Source: Bostrychus sinensis (lineage: Eukaryota; Chordata; Actinopteri; Gobiiformes; Eleotridae). From it: a stretch of DNA of 64,000 bases. Below the pieces are notes generated by a model that worked only from the letters and a program-made list of their open reading frames with translations, was not told the origin of the DNA and did not search any database. Made by a program: the position numbers and the translations under genes. This document shows, piece by piece, positions 12,501 through 25,400 of this stretch (positions are counted from its first letter, which is position 1; every line of letters starts with the position of its first letter). The stretch covers positions 9,137,263 to 9,201,262 of the forward strand of contig CM036239.1 in assembly GCA_020698575.1 (NCBI GenBank), written 5' to 3'.

Positions 12501-13224
12501 AGCTTTAGTGTGGGAAGTGGCAAAGAGAGCACAAGGTGAGTCTAAACCAGATGAGCCAGTGTATTGTTTTGCAGGAATGCCTGCATGGTATTTTGCACAC
12601 CTCTTTATGTGCTCCTCACGCCATCACCAGCGTGCCTTTAGTAGCCGTTCCCAGAATTACATGATGTGCAGTGAGTAATTCCATCTTATGAAAGCCTCTG
12701 GTGAAATTAGACAACGTGGCGGTATTTTTTTTTACATTTTCCAAAACTTTCCAGCACATCCTGTCCTGTACTACTCTGAGACAGCAGAAGATAAAAGAGA
12801 AGGAAAGAGGAATTATTCATGTCATTGCTCTCATAGTCTGGCCCTTTTCAAACTTATTTAAGCTTTGATCTGCAGGAAAGTGAAGCTGAAAAGTAAAATG
12901 TACATTTGAGTGATGCTATGATGCAAATGCATTTTTGTGCCAATTACAGCACTGAGATCTCAAAAGAGCCATTTATGTAGTCTAAGGCAATAGCCCTGTA
13001 GTAATGGAATACTTTTTCCTTTTTATAGATAATGTTACTATAATTTTTTTACTATAATTTTATCTGAGGCCAATCATTGGTGAACTTAACCTCTTCAACC
13101 GATGTGGCTCTCTTATTGCTTCATAGTAGCACTTCCCCTAAACCAAGACTCAGGAGTCTATTGCTGTTCACGTCCTCATTTAGGACATTTTTGGTTTGAT
13201 TCAGTAGTGAAGTGTAGGCCTCTG
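9506..13224. other. long unique stretch, no gene
   Basis: No repeat ends or coding exons recognised over 3.7 kb. About 10905-11110 is more balanced in composition and lacks simple repeats. It holds several TAAT-type homeodomain core motifs, so it is a reasonable candidate for a conserved non-coding element. Short open frames at 10359-10742 and 12281-12678 look like chance. Confidence 0.4.
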
Positions 13225-13360
13225 CTTAATCCTGTTTTAGATACTATTATGGTTTAGACCTATTCAAGTCCTGGTTTAGAGCTAAATTTGTCCTGGTTTA
13301 GTCCTGCTTTAGCCCTGCTATAGTCCTGTTTATTGCTGTTTTAGCCCAGTTTAGTCCTTA
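13225..13360 (+). repeat. degenerate tandem repeat of 'tcctggtttag' type
   Basis: Variants of TCCTGGTTTAG / TCCTGCTTTAG recur about eight to ten times at irregular spacing of 10-17 bp. It is an old, diverged minisatellite. Confidence 0.65.
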
Positions 13361-13627
13361 TTTGGTAACATGTTTTTCTGGATTAATTTGATGTAGCCTC
13401 ACTATAGTCCATTAAGATGGTAACTGGCAAGCAAAAATATTTTAGGTGGTACTTTTAGTTTAAGTTTGAGAAACACTGCCCTAAACTATTTTACTTTACT
13501 TTAGCATATCATCTTAAATATAGATTAATATTGTTACTATATGTCCTCTGTATCCATGTCTTTAGTACAATATAAATTCAGAACCTGATGCTACGCAGAT
13601 GCTCTTTGCTTCTGTCACCATGGAGAT

Positions 13628-13636
13628 CCCCCCCCC

Positions 13637-13667
<31 letters not shown>

Positions 13668-13668
13668 C
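13628..13668. repeat. C(12) followed by (AC)14 microsatellite
   Basis: An uninterrupted C run is directly followed by an uninterrupted AC repeat. Both are prone to length change. Confidence 0.9.
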
Positions 13669-15361
13669 ATGACCTAGTTTAGTTGGCCCGCACATATATA
13701 CACCACTGTGAACTGTACTTGACTGAGAGCAAGGACACCTGCACACATTATCATTCACACTGTTCTCTGCTACAGTAAACCTAAACAGGCACAGTGGAGT
13801 AGACAACACTTGTCCATAATGATGGGCCAACAGTGGACCCGACAAGGTTATTCAAATGTTGATGAAGGCTGTGAAAATACTGCAGTTTTATTGCGGGGTC
13901 ACTTCTGCTGCACATCAGCATGTGAAGCATCAATTTGTGAATTACCAATGTTTTCATTCTGTAGTTTTCGCTGGTTTGTTCCAGTACCATTCCTGCTCAC
14001 ACTTTCCAGCCCTTCTACCCTAGGATCTCTTGGTGCTGTCTAAAGCCACTGGCAAGTAAATGAATAACAGTGTCACCACAGGTGGCTGTATGACTATAGC
14101 CTAAAGAGAAAATATACACTATAGTGGAGAAAGTCTCCAAATTAGATAGAGATCAGCCATCCTTAGTTAAGATGGAGTCCTCTCTCAAATGGCGGTCTGC
14201 CAACCTGGAGCATTGCAGCCTCTCTCACTGCTGCAACTGCACAGAGCAGACACATGTCCACATCCATCATGATCATGTGTGACCTACACTGCTCTGTTTT
14301 ATGAACAATGCTCTTTCTTATCAAGTGAATGGTACAGAAACATTGGTTGACCAAGCATCAGTTTGTGTAACAGCATGGACCTACTGCATCTCATTGTTCA
14401 CTGGTTTGACAAATAAGATTATTGTATCACACCACTCTGTTCCTCTTTGATCTCAAACATAAAATCTTGCATATGTGCATTGACTTTGACAAATGTAATG
14501 TTGAGGACTTAGTTTTTATGAGCAGTGTTAGCACAGATAAGTCTGATCTTAAACTTGGAAGTAGTTGCAATTCAAAAGCCTTGGCTCATCGCTCATCCCT
14601 AAAGTACCTTGACAGGGGCTATAAACAAGTCTGCTTGTGTTCATAAAGATTAGCCTGATTCAGGACAGCACCCAGGGATAAAGGCCACACTACAGATATT
14701 GTGATCTCTCTTACAGCATTTAAACTCAAAGTCAAATGGATGAATGTACTTGTAAGGATAATTCTCCGACTTTTCTTCTTTTTCGTGATTCAAAAGCTGT
14801 TATACTATAATCTACTCAGTGATTTTATGTCCTAACTCACCTGTAGCTGTCTGCAGTTGGAGTGGCTGTCTCAGCGTGTGGGGAATTTACCATTCACAGT
14901 GATCTCCGGGGTTCATAATTACTCTCACAGTCAGCACCCATCAAAAGCACAAGGAGACAATTGTGTCACAACAGAATAAGTTACCCACCAATACCAGCTG
15001 CTACAGAGCCAGGTGCTGTTCTCCTCACACCTAAACTTCACTATAAATTTTAAATCATAATCAAAACCATAAACTGAAGGGAGAGTGAAAGAACAATGTT
15101 GTGCTATATCTATTTGCCTAAATAGTTCACCAAAGTTAGATGAGTAGTAAAATATATGGGACAAATGGCAGTGGTGTAAACTGGCAGTAAAATGAAGGCC
15201 ATAAATATCTTTACAGTTTAGCAGGAGCATCTTCCTGGGAGCAGATGGTACGCCTGATGGAGACCTGAGCATAGAGTTTTGCCTTATGTACAGTATGCAC
15301 TCATGCACACTTGTGGTGAAGCATGCAGGGTAACAGTTGCTAAAAATTCACAATTCTTTAT
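13669..15361. other. no gene recognised
   Basis: Mostly unique. A 125-codon open frame on the minus strand (14931-15308) matches no family I know and has no splice context. I treat it as non-coding. Confidence 0.4.
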
Positions 15362-15440
15362 GTTAGGAGTGTGATGAGACACAAATCCCACCCAAGAGAA
15401 CCAGGCAACACAAGATTTTTACTCTAGTTTTAATAATTCC
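15362..15440 (+). mobile_element. hAT terminus fragment
   Basis: TTAGGAGTGTGATGAGACAC resembles the start of the fish hAT family that normally reads 'aggggtgtgacgagacac'. Only this end is seen. Opposite ends of the same kind occur at 39770-39785 and 39917-39935. Confidence 0.3.
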
Positions 15441-16187
15441 TCAAAGATTAGATAAATTAATCAAAAACATGTTTTTTTATTTACTTGAACATCACGAAAT
15501 GCAGAAATATTTAGGCCTATTTTAAATCTTTTAATCTGTGTTGTAAATTGTAATGAATGGCATTTACTGCTTTTTGAATTAAGCAGTAACAGAACATATC
15601 AACACTGCTAAATGTTTTGTCATTAACTAAACTGACTCATTATTATTATTTATTTGGCTTTTTACTGACCTTTCTGCTAAATTGCATACAAATCTACAAA
15701 TTGCTGACAAAAAATGCTGGCAAAAACATAACATCTTGGCATAGCTCCAGTTTTGCAGAGATTCCCATATACAGTATATCCCCAATGAACTGTTGTGGAT
15801 ATTGTTTATGTGTCTTCTCATGATTTATCTGAACCCGGTTGACACATACCTGGGGTTTTGCTTTCTGCCTGACTGCTCATCAGAAAAGAGAGACTTGTGT
15901 GATTGACAGGTTAAACTCTTCAAGGTCAGCTTTCTCCTCTGCGCAGCCTCTTCCATTACTGCGGTGATATCTCTACTACTGCAAGTCTACCCTCTTCTCA
16001 ATGCTTCTCACACTATACTCAGATCTAAAGTGTAAAGATCACACCTATGCCATCGTCCTGCCTGTGAAACTGGATACAGCCTTGGTAATGGCTCGCTACA
16101 TTACACACATTTCAGAGTAAAATAAACCGTGTTCTACTGGAAAAGTGGAAGAGGCGGATTTGATCATGTGTGCAAAGGCCAATATTG
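15441..16187. other. no gene recognised
   Basis: Unique AT-rich DNA. Overlapping open frames on both strands at 15617-15823 are short and unconvincing. Confidence 0.4.
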
Positions 16188-16412
16188 GCGCATGGAGGTT
16201 AACCCTGTTAGCCCACTAACCAGAGGGTGGGTGGTTCAATTCCCCCTCTGACCCAGTGTATACTGTTGTTGTGCCCTTGGACTACTAGATAGTTTACCCA
16301 CATTGCTTATAGTCACAGTGTGGGTGGCTGGATGCAACAAGAAGTGCATCCAGTGTAAAAACTTGCCAGTACTCTGTGACGACTCCATAAGAGCGCAGCT
16401 AGAAAAAAAAAA
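16188..16412 (+). mobile_element. tRNA-headed SINE with A-rich tail
   Basis: The start (ggcgcatggaggttaaccct) and the stretch 'gggtggttcaattccccct' are decayed A and B boxes of a tRNA-like head. Then come 'gtgcccttgg', 'aagtgcatccagtgtaaaaa' and 'cttgccagt', standard body phrases of a fish SINE. An A10 tract near 16402-16411 is the tail. Confidence 0.6.
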
Positions 16413-18758
16413 GTTTACAGAGGACCAATATCCGCTCTCCCTTGGCTTTGTGCACCCAGTAACATCTCTGTAAAGCAAACACATATTTAATTATGAGCTT
16501 CTTGTAGTGAGTCCCAGTAGTTTAAGGCTTGGTAAAAGCTGATGAACAGAAGGACTGGAGGAGAAAATGTGAAAACACAGCAGGAAACAGAAAGTGTGCT
16601 CTATGAAGCCTCACAAAGAACTTGTGCAGATGGTAGCTGAAAGCCACAAAGGCAAATACTCGACTAATATCACAATGACATGCTCATTGTGTTCCGATCA
16701 TGCTATCTGTTATGCATGCATATTTAGCGGCGCATTTCAAATGGTGACAAGTCTTAGATGATTGCTCAGTGACTTGCTGTCAGCACAGACTGCACTCCTT
16801 ATAAGATTTTTGTGTGATGGTAGAAGTGTGAACCAGTGTTTCCACTGCATTTATTTCAGCGGCCTGTCACGACCTGAATCTTTCCTGTCATAGTAAAAAA
16901 GTCTGATCTTTAAAGTTCACCTGACCCTGCCTCTATGCAGCATGGCATACATGCCTTTTAACTCCCAAAAGAAGACATGGAATAAGTTAGGGTGGGTAGG
17001 GATGCATTTAGTGCTGTATTTTATTTTACAGCATTTAAATTTGTGTTGTCACTGAGTTTATAGCATCACACTCTCTCCACAGTGACCACTCTCTGGCAGC
17101 GGCTGCAGCTCAAGGATTGCTCTGACACACATGCACATGGAGTGAGGAGACGCTGCTCTCAAAAAGCAGTGGTTTGTATTTTAAAGTAATAATTAAAGTT
17201 CTACTACTACTGCTTATATTAATAAGATGTGGCTGCTATTCATATATTTATTTACATATAAAACATATGCATACATATAAAACTATACAACTGCATTTAA
17301 AAATGCTCCATACAAAAAGCCAGACTGTGCACCTCATAAACATAATTTAAATAATGAAGCTCAAAAGGAGTAGCCTAAATATACAGCGTGGGCAGAGGGA
17401 CTTTAAAAGTTTGCATGAAACTCACCAGAAGCCACAAATCTCTGAGTTCACATAAGTAGCGCTCTTGTATCCATGCAGAAATGCAGCTGTTGAAATATCT
17501 TTATTCTTTCTGGTAAAGAAGGGTTCAGAAGAGCAGTGTACAGTCCTGTCTGGTGCAAAGATTCAAAAGCATCTGGCTGCAGATATAAACGTACAAAGCA
17601 TCTGATCATCTGATCATCTGGGTAATTACTTAGCGCAACAGAGAGAGCTTAAAAGAAAGTAACTGAGTTATCACTGTGTGGTTTGTTGTTTTATTATTTC
17701 CAAATCCAAAAGACATAAATTTGTCTAGTTTGCATAAAATGACACTGGTTTACTGCTTTGCTGTTGTTTGGATGTAAAGCAAAGCGGAGGCTGCAGTTTA
17801 CTGTAGGTCACTAATACGCACAGCACTGGAATCTTGGGCTTTGGAAAAACAGCAATCCGACAAAACAAATAATGCAAACAAAGAAATTTTTCTGCGTGTT
17901 CAAAATTAATGGCAATAAGAAATGGCAGTTATGTATTTATCAAAGGATGTAAGTGTTCAAAGTAATATGATATTATAAACTGGGTAGATAAATAACAGAT
18001 ACAAATAACATTATAAAATATGTTATTAACCACATCATATTTTTATTATCTATTAATAAATGGCCTGGGAAATTTTGTAACAAGTGTTTAATTCTCATAT
18101 TGCTGATCCTCTCCTCATGCACTGTAAGGACAGAGTTGGCAGATAGGGCCCCTAAGCCTCTTGGCCCACACTAAACCCTGCATGAACCCAATGTACAACC
18201 AAAATGTACAATCTCAAATGTCAAAATATAGACTCTACAACTGGCTTTACAACTAAAAAGTGTTTGTTTTTTGTATTTAACAAAAAAAAAAAAGAAGAAA
18301 AAACTATTCTATGCAAGTCACCATTTTAACTAGTTTGACACACTTACAATCCCTGCCAAATGTATTAGAAAAAAATTATTTGCCCTTTTACTTTCTGTCA
18401 TGATTAATAATTTTGCTGCAGTAGGACAAGCCCATTGAAATACAAATGAATGTGTTGCCTACCTTTTCTTTTATGCTGCTGCCAAGTTCAGATAATGGCT
18501 TGTAATCTGTGCATCATTTGGTCAGTAAATACAGCTTTCACAGTATGAAAGAAAGAGCGAAAGGGAAATCAGCAGCAGTTCACAGTCACACACATAGACC
18601 TCAGACAGTGTTAGTTTTCAGCACAGACTAAATCCATAAATGTTTTCCCTATTGTTGTGATGTCAGTGTTACATTTATAGGCGTCTAATATTAATATGGT
18701 TTTTGTATTTACATTTCCATGTTGATTGAAAGCCCCATTTTGACATTTAGGTTATGGT
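16413..18758. other. no gene recognised
   Basis: Unique AT-rich DNA. It includes a small tandem duplication of 'ctgatcat' near 17600-17620 and an A12 run at about 18281-18292. No coding exon is supported. Confidence 0.4.
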
Positions 18759-19987
18759 AGGCCTGGCCGATATATCGATATTAAAAATATTAGGGATGTT
18801 CCAATCCCGATCTAGAGATTGGTAGTGGACGCCAAGCAAGGATTTTATTTTAATGAATAAACTGGAGCGGACTAAGTCATGGGCTCCATTGCCACAGCAG
18901 CCTGCTTCATTATGCAAAGGAAGAGCAACTTTTTAGCAAGAGACACATAGAAACCTCTATAAACTAACTCCACGCTGTGTCCAGCAGGACAGAGATGCGT
19001 GGGCTGCAGTCTCTTTCATAAAAGTTAGCTAAAAAGCCACTGTACTGAGCATGAGGTGCTGCTACCTCCTTAGCAGCGCTGTCGGAGAGATGTTCTGTTC
19101 TTTAGTCCCAAAAGCCTTTTACTTTCATCTGCCTTAAGCTAAGCTCCTTGTCACAGAAAAATAAAGATGGCCAGGTGAAAACACCAGTTGGCCATAGTTA
19201 TAAAGTGAAGCCACAGATTAGCTTATAAATATGAGGACAGAACTGATGTGAATTTGATGAATTTAATTCTTTGTTAAGCAAATTATTATTTATTTAGTGA
19301 CAGCCAGTCTGTTATGGATATAACAATTGTTTACTTCAAGTTAGATTAAGTTTGATTTGGGATAGTGTCTGCCATTCTAAGGTTAACTATTTATACTCTT
19401 CTTATTTCTGATTGATTCAAGAGAAAAAATGGTCAGTACTCGTTAGCACTTATCAATATATCATCTATTGCAGGGGTGTCCAAACTATGGCCCGGGGCCC
19501 AAATGCGGCCCACAGACTATTCTTTATTGGCCCTCGGGCTTCATTCACAATTGGCCCAAATTGCCACAGGTAGCACTGTTCACTGCAAGGTTGAAGCGCA
19601 GGTAAAAAACGTGATTTGTGTGAGATGTTTCTGGCATTAAGAAGAAAAAAAAAAGGAAATTAGCGGTTGGTGGTGCCAAAAACAAACAAAAAAACCATAC
19701 TATGTGCTGGTGCCAAGCTCGGATAACTGTGGGGTTGTAGAAGGGGGTCAAGGGTAAAACAAATCAATAAAAATATCCATAAGAATGATTAACTATGAAG
19801 ATCCCTGAAGGAAAGTGATATCTTGTTTTGTGGTGATGCAAAATATGGCGCCTCGACTGAGTGGCCCTCCTGCACATACATTTTTCAGTATGTGGCCCCC
19901 AAGGAAAAAAGTTTGGACACCCCTGATCTATTGAGTCATGAATGATTATAATGAGATATACATTTTTGTCCATAGTGCCCAGCCCTA
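18759..19987 (+). mobile_element. hAT-like element split by a second hAT
   Basis: The left end TAGGCCTGGCCGATATATCG and the right end GTGCCCAGCCCTA are inverted-repeat partners of the fish family whose terminus reads 'ctagggctgggcgata'. Flanks ggttatgg and ggttttgt match at six of eight positions, fitting an old 8-bp duplication. The interior has no transposase frame. From 19471 to 19925 it is interrupted by another hAT. Near 18793 a further hAT-like phrase (tagggatgttccaatcccg) suggests yet another layer. Confidence 0.6.
19471..19925 (+). mobile_element. non-autonomous hAT, 455 bp, perfect 8-bp duplication
   Basis: The ends are perfect 16-bp inverted repeats, CAGGGGTGTCCAAACT and its complement. 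The same 8 bp, atctattg, stands on both sides at 19463-19470 and 19926-19933. The interior repeats 'ggccc' motifs (ggcccggggccc, atgcggccca, atgtggccccc) and has no transposase. Intact ends and an exact duplication make it younger than the element it sits in. The termini resemble the Charlie/hAT group. Confidence 0.85.
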
Positions 19988-21486
19988 GGTTTTGTGAATG
20001 GTTGTAGGGTAATTAACTAAAACTGTGCATGTCTGTGAAGACTCTCATTCGTCCAGGGTAAATGCATTCATTTTGAAAAATCTAATCCAGATGACTGCTT
20101 TTTTAACTTTTGTTGCAATAAAACTGTGCACTTAAAAGCAAATAAGACATTTACCAACTAATAACTGGGAAAAATAAAAACGTTGAAAAAAGTAGTAGTT
20201 CATGAAAGGTTGACTTACCTATTATTTAATCTAGAGTCCATAAACTTTTGCCTTTACTGTATGACTTACTGTGCCACATTCGCCTCACATTCCCAGGCTA
20301 CATCTGCTGGGAGGACATCTCCATCTGCTCTTACATGGCTGGTCTCCACTGGCCGTTCACTGAATACAGCCAATTGTGTGTGAAAACAGAGCATTGATCG
20401 TGGATATGTGCCACCCCACCCAGTAACATGCACTGTTTATCATCAACAATCACAGGAACAAAGGACTCACTCATCTGTGTCTCGTTCTTGGACACAGTTC
20501 TTTGAGTCTGTTGTGCTTTTTGGTTATTTTGATTTGAGTCCAAATGAAAACACCAGTGTTTGTCTTTGTCAGGTCTAACACTTTAGTGAATATTTTTAAT
20601 CTAAAACTTTACGGGTTCAATTCAGTGTTTGTAAAAATGTCAGACACTAGAAAATATAACAAGGTCATATAAAGGTTATGACAATTGTAATGCCTAATAA
20701 TACTTAGTTTCAGGATAGACTGATGATGACTTTTTGCAGATTTATTCATAATTTAAACCTTGTGCACCCAATCTAGCAATTTTGAAAATGTATATCCAAG
20801 AAAACAACACATAATAAAGCTACATCTGTATGTTTTGTTCTGTTTTCACAATAAAAAATATACTGTAGATAAGATTTTATAGTGATTTATCTCAACATTA
20901 TCTTTAAACCAAGTGTGCTGAAAACGCACAGACCAATCTTGTGAATATATAAATAGGGAATTAGCAGTCAGTTCTGACCCTTGCGTTGACTCCCACTCCG
21001 AGCACTCATTTATGAATGCGCATGCTGTTCTGATGTGCTCTACTGAAACCCGGCGAGCTGTCAGTTATGCAGATGTTCTCTGCAAAACAACCACCCAATT
21101 CTTCATCTTTGACACTGGGTTACCTGTCCAAATCATAGGACTTTGAATAATGTCTTATTGATTTTATCTTATTAGACACTACTGCAGATACTCCTACAGA
21201 CGTGTTACTTTACAGGTGTTATCAGAAAAACAAAGAGGGAATCTCATAAGACATAGTATAGACTTTGTTGTTTTGTACTAACATATGTCGTCTACATGTA
21301 TGTCACTCAGATATATTGGCTCAAATAAGAAAGTACTCAGTCTTTCATATTTATAGCGTGCTGCAATGATCGACTGAGACCTCACCTTAGTGCAGTCAGT
21401 TTGTGCATCTGACATATGTTTATGTAAAGTCAATAAAGGAATAAGTAGAGGACTATAAAACAACCTGCATCTGCGTCATCATCAAT
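19988..21486. other. no gene recognised
   Basis: Unique DNA. Two opposing short frames overlap at 20183-20543. Nothing here looks like an exon. Confidence 0.4.
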
Positions 21487-21490
21487 GTAA

Positions 21491-21759
21491 AGGTACTGTA
21501 AGCAGCTGCGCTCCTACTGGTCGGAAAACAGTACTGCAGTCTAAATCAAAACAATGGTCTCTTTTCTGATTGGACAATGAGCCATGCAGTATTAGAACCA
21601 AACAGAAACAACTTGGCCATTATGTAAAACACATTTTTAATTGTTAATAAATCAGCTGTACCATTGTTATCAGTAAAACTAATATTTGATTTGAACATAT
21701 TTACATCATATCTTACACATGTAATGAAATATAAAAAATATACACTGCTTATAGCTCCT
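21491..21759 (+). mobile_element. TTAA-flanked MITE, copy 1
   Basis: It begins AGGTACTGTAAGCAGC and ends GCTTATAGCTCCT, which are imperfect inverted repeats. TTAA lies on the right (21760-21763) and a one-base variant, GTAA, on the left (21487-21490). It shares long stretches with 52895-53193, such as 'caatggtctcttttctgatt' and 'aacttggccattatgtaaaa'. A TTAA target fits piggyBac or Kolobok-type elements. No open frame is present. Confidence 0.75.
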
Positions 21760-21789
21760 TTAAAACGTTCTCCCTGTTTTCTGGTATAT

Positions 21790-22074
21790 GCTATCGACTG
21801 TTAATTGTTCACACAGTTACACTCACAGACTGATTAGAAGAGCCACACTCTAGCACCTAGAAATAATTACAGGATGTAACTCTAGTTCTCTGCGTGAGAT
21901 AATCAGTGCAGTATTCTTTGTTAGTTATTAATGACTCCCTAAATGCTGTATTTTAGTTATCAGCTAAGCGACTTTTGTGCATCAAAATTAGTTGCGGCTC
22001 TTTACAGATTTTAGTTTAGTTTTGTTTTTTTCATTACAGTTGGCCTTTATGGTCCACATGGTTGCAGACCCCTG
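21790..22074 (-). mobile_element. hAT fragment, one end intact
   Basis: The right edge GGTTGCAGACCCCTG is, read on the minus strand, the CAGGGGTCTGCAACC terminus of a common fish hAT. Internal stretches (gagataatcagtgcag, ctagttctctgc, gcggctctttacag) match the copy at 52750-53745 in the opposite orientation. The far end is missing. Confidence 0.6.
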
Positions 22075-22419
22075 CCTTAGTGAGAAAAATATGTTGATAA
22101 AATAGCATAGACTAGAGTGACATTTTCCTTTTTGTGAAAATTAAGTCTTGTCCAATAGTCTTCTACTGTATGTTGAAGTCCATATTCAGTCACCAGCTCT
22201 GTTTCCGTCATAGTTCAGTGGCTTTTTTCTAAGGTATTGTGAGTGATTGTGGCCTTGTTAAATCCCATTTTGTCTGTGGCCATAGTGCTGGGCCACCTCC
22301 AGGCATGTGAACGTAGAAGATCGAGTCTGCATGCCGACTGGGGATCCTGGGAGCAGTCCAATTTTTCATCCTTATTGCTCCTGACATATCCGAAGTGGCA
22401 GAGAGGCATCCATAGTGAG

Positions 22420-22422
<3 letters not shown>
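22075..22422. other. no gene recognised
   Basis: Unique DNA leading into the GA repeat. Frames that run into the repeat gain length only from the repeat itself. Confidence 0.45.

Positions 22423-22495
<73 letters not shown>
22423..22495 (+). repeat. (GA)n microsatellite, about 36 units
   Basis: An uninterrupted run of GA dinucleotides, 72-73 bp long. It creates Arg-Glu and Ser-Leu artificial frames on the two strands. Confidence 0.95.
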
Positions 22496-22496
<1 letters not shown>

Positions 22497-25400
22497 CGTG
22501 CTGCTTGGCTAAACTGGAGTCTATGGCGACTTCTTTCTTTATGAAGAGGAAATGGATGCGGTACTGAGCAGGACTAATTTTCTTTGCTAAAACCATGCAA
22601 TTTAGGACGACCATTAGGATGGACAAAGTGAGTCTTGGGGTTCTTTGCCTTGATCTGATGTACTCCTCCTGAAGGCTAATGCATACCCCAACATATTGCC
22701 ATTAGGAGCACCTTGCTGGCCAGTCCAGTGTGTATTATTTAATGTGATCAAGATGAGATTCTTGCCTTGGGCCTGTTTGCTTTCTGTCATCCAGCTCTCT
22801 CTCTCCAGTCTTTCCTGTCTATCTACACCAGCACTTTTCCATTGGTTGCCTGCGGCCAACATACAATTTATAAGAGCTCTGGACCTTGTTAGTCAAAAAG
22901 AAAGAAAACTGTGTATGTATATCCACACATATAAACTAATGTCCACCAATGTTGTGTAATGTACACACTAGTCCACACTGCTGGTTCTCCCGCAGTGTGT
23001 AGCAGGTAGCACCATAAATGTAGATTGTCTTTAGTTAGCCACAATAAACACTATCTTCTGTCTATGACTCAGATTATTCTTTATGTGCTTATGAAACAAG
23101 TTAAGTTGATGACATTATAGTGTTTATATCCAGTAGGAGAGTTGCATAGTACTCATCTATTATATTATAAATACTCAGACTGTCAGAGGGACAGTTAATA
23201 TGAATGTTAACATGCAAGCTTGGTTCAAATTACATTTGTGGTGTTTTTTTATAGAAATTGTAAACAAAAATTACACAATTTACAATTTACAATCATTTAC
23301 ATTAGTAGTAGAGTAGGGTATTAGAGTAAATGAATATAAAGAGTCTAAAGCAATCCACACCAGGCCCTCCTGTGCCTACAGTATACGTCCAGCCATTTGT
23401 CATGTTTATTATAAGCATCTGCCAGTTTAATATGAACTTGCCCCAATGTGTGTAATTTAGTGAATAAATTGTCTAATTCAGAGTTAGCTTTAATTACACC
23501 AGATGTGTGTTGTAATCTAAGCAAGATTTGTTGTATTTACTCTTTTCACTCAGATTGACTCAAACAGCTGGCAGTGACAGTGAGTACACAGTGTGTACTC
23601 GCACACGGAGCCAGGACAATGATGGAGGAATGTGAAGGACATTGTCAAGGAGACTTCCAGGGCGGGAGTTGGCTGTGGGGTTGTAGGCAGAGAGCTGTGT
23701 CTTTACTGTCCTTGTGTAGGTGGGAATCTTCACAAGATTGATCTGCACTTTGTTTTAGCTTTTGGTTGTCTTGTTGTGATTAGGATCTCTTGTTATATAC
23801 AGTGTAGGGCTTGCTGAGGCAGGTGCCCCATCAGTTGCTCCAGACGGTTTGTCTGCTGTTCACGAACGCTACATGTTGACATTGTTGACATTGTTATGTG
23901 ATACATGTCTGTCCATTGGCTGGCACTGGCTTCTGGAGAGCTGCCAATACCACTTTTTCATTTGTACCCCCCTCCCCCCACTCAACACGGGAAGGAAACA
24001 GGGAAGAAGATTGATGCCTTGGATTTATAACAATGGTCAGAACTGGTCAAACCATATTTGTTTCAATCTACATGCACACCAGCGGCCGAATTACTGAGAC
24101 CACAGCACTGTGAGGCGTTCAAGTGGTCTGGGGATTTACCAGCAGCGCTAAAACTTAGTTTAGCACTTAGTGCTAAATGCTTATAAACATGGCACATTTA
24201 CACAGCGATAATAGTTTTACCAATATATATTAACAATAAAACTTTTACTTTACGAAATAAAGCTTAACAGAGTTGGAAAAAATACCTTCCTCATGAGATA
24301 GATGTTCCTCACCATAACCTCCAAAAAAAAAAGCAGCAGCATGGAGCTTATGAACTGCTTTCTGTTTTCTGTCTGACAGTTCACATCGGCAGCGGCTCAT
24401 GTGCGTAACATGATCGGCTCGCTGTGTCGCTTCGCTCAAGATAGATTGAAGTTCTATATTTCGAGTGGCTCCATGCGATCTGCAGAGCTACAGCCAGGCA
24501 AACACAGGAAACGGACACCAAGTGTCAAAATAAAGTTAAATCCAGAAGTTAAGTTCTTGAGCGGGAGAAATGTAATGCAATTTGTGACACCAAGCAGCCA
24601 TTTTACAAGGAAAACATGAAAAAAATTGAAGGCTCAGTGGCCACAGCTTTGTGTTTAGATGGTGAGTAGAGAGGGGAGATTGACACAAGCAGCAGAGCAG
24701 CAGTTCTGATGCCCTTGGTGTAAATTGACGCTAAATGTACACATGCAAATCAATCTGCTTCTGTGACGCCCCTAGTTTAAATCCAGGGTAAATGCATCAA
24801 CCCTACGGCAATCTAGCTTTCACTTTTAAATACAATGGACCAAAACGATTATACACAAGCGGCGGAGGGACCCATAATATGTGTCTTCACTGGTCCAAAA
24901 CTATGTCTCTAAACGCTGGACTAAAGTCTGTTTAGTACTGAGTGCAGCTGAATGCTTCTCCAAGCTCAGTCAGAGTACAGTGTATGCATGCAGCAGTAGT
25001 CCAACAATGAACAGCATTATCCAGTGTCTCCACTCTGATTAAGAGAAGTTCAAATGACTACGCCCCCCAATTGGAGTCCTGGGTTTCTGCAGTTATTATT
25101 GGAGTATGCAATAATTTGTTGACCTGCATGAAAATGTAGTGACTGTTCCATATGGCGAAGGACACTGCCTAATGAGCGTCAAGAAAATACAACTAAAAAC
25201 AGATACTTTAAGTGCTTACTCCAATATTTACATTTTCAAACACTAACTGTAAATTATCCCAATCATACAAAAGTGTTGTTAAAAAAAATAAAAACTCATG
25301 AAGGCTACTTTGCATACATCAACTCAATACGCTGGCACCACATTGACACAGCTAAATTGCTACTGTTGCCATTACAATGGCACTGGCATAAACACAGTGA

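Noticed and set aside
14931..15308. 125-codon minus-strand gene
   Set aside because: No family resemblance and no exon signals; length is within chance.
22243..22626. Frames rich in Arg-Glu or Ser-Leu
   Set aside because: Both come from the GA microsatellite at 22423-22495.
22696..22959. LINE reverse transcriptase fragment suggested by an HWLP motif
   Set aside because: Only four or five residues fit; the sequence on either side lacks the expected neighbours.
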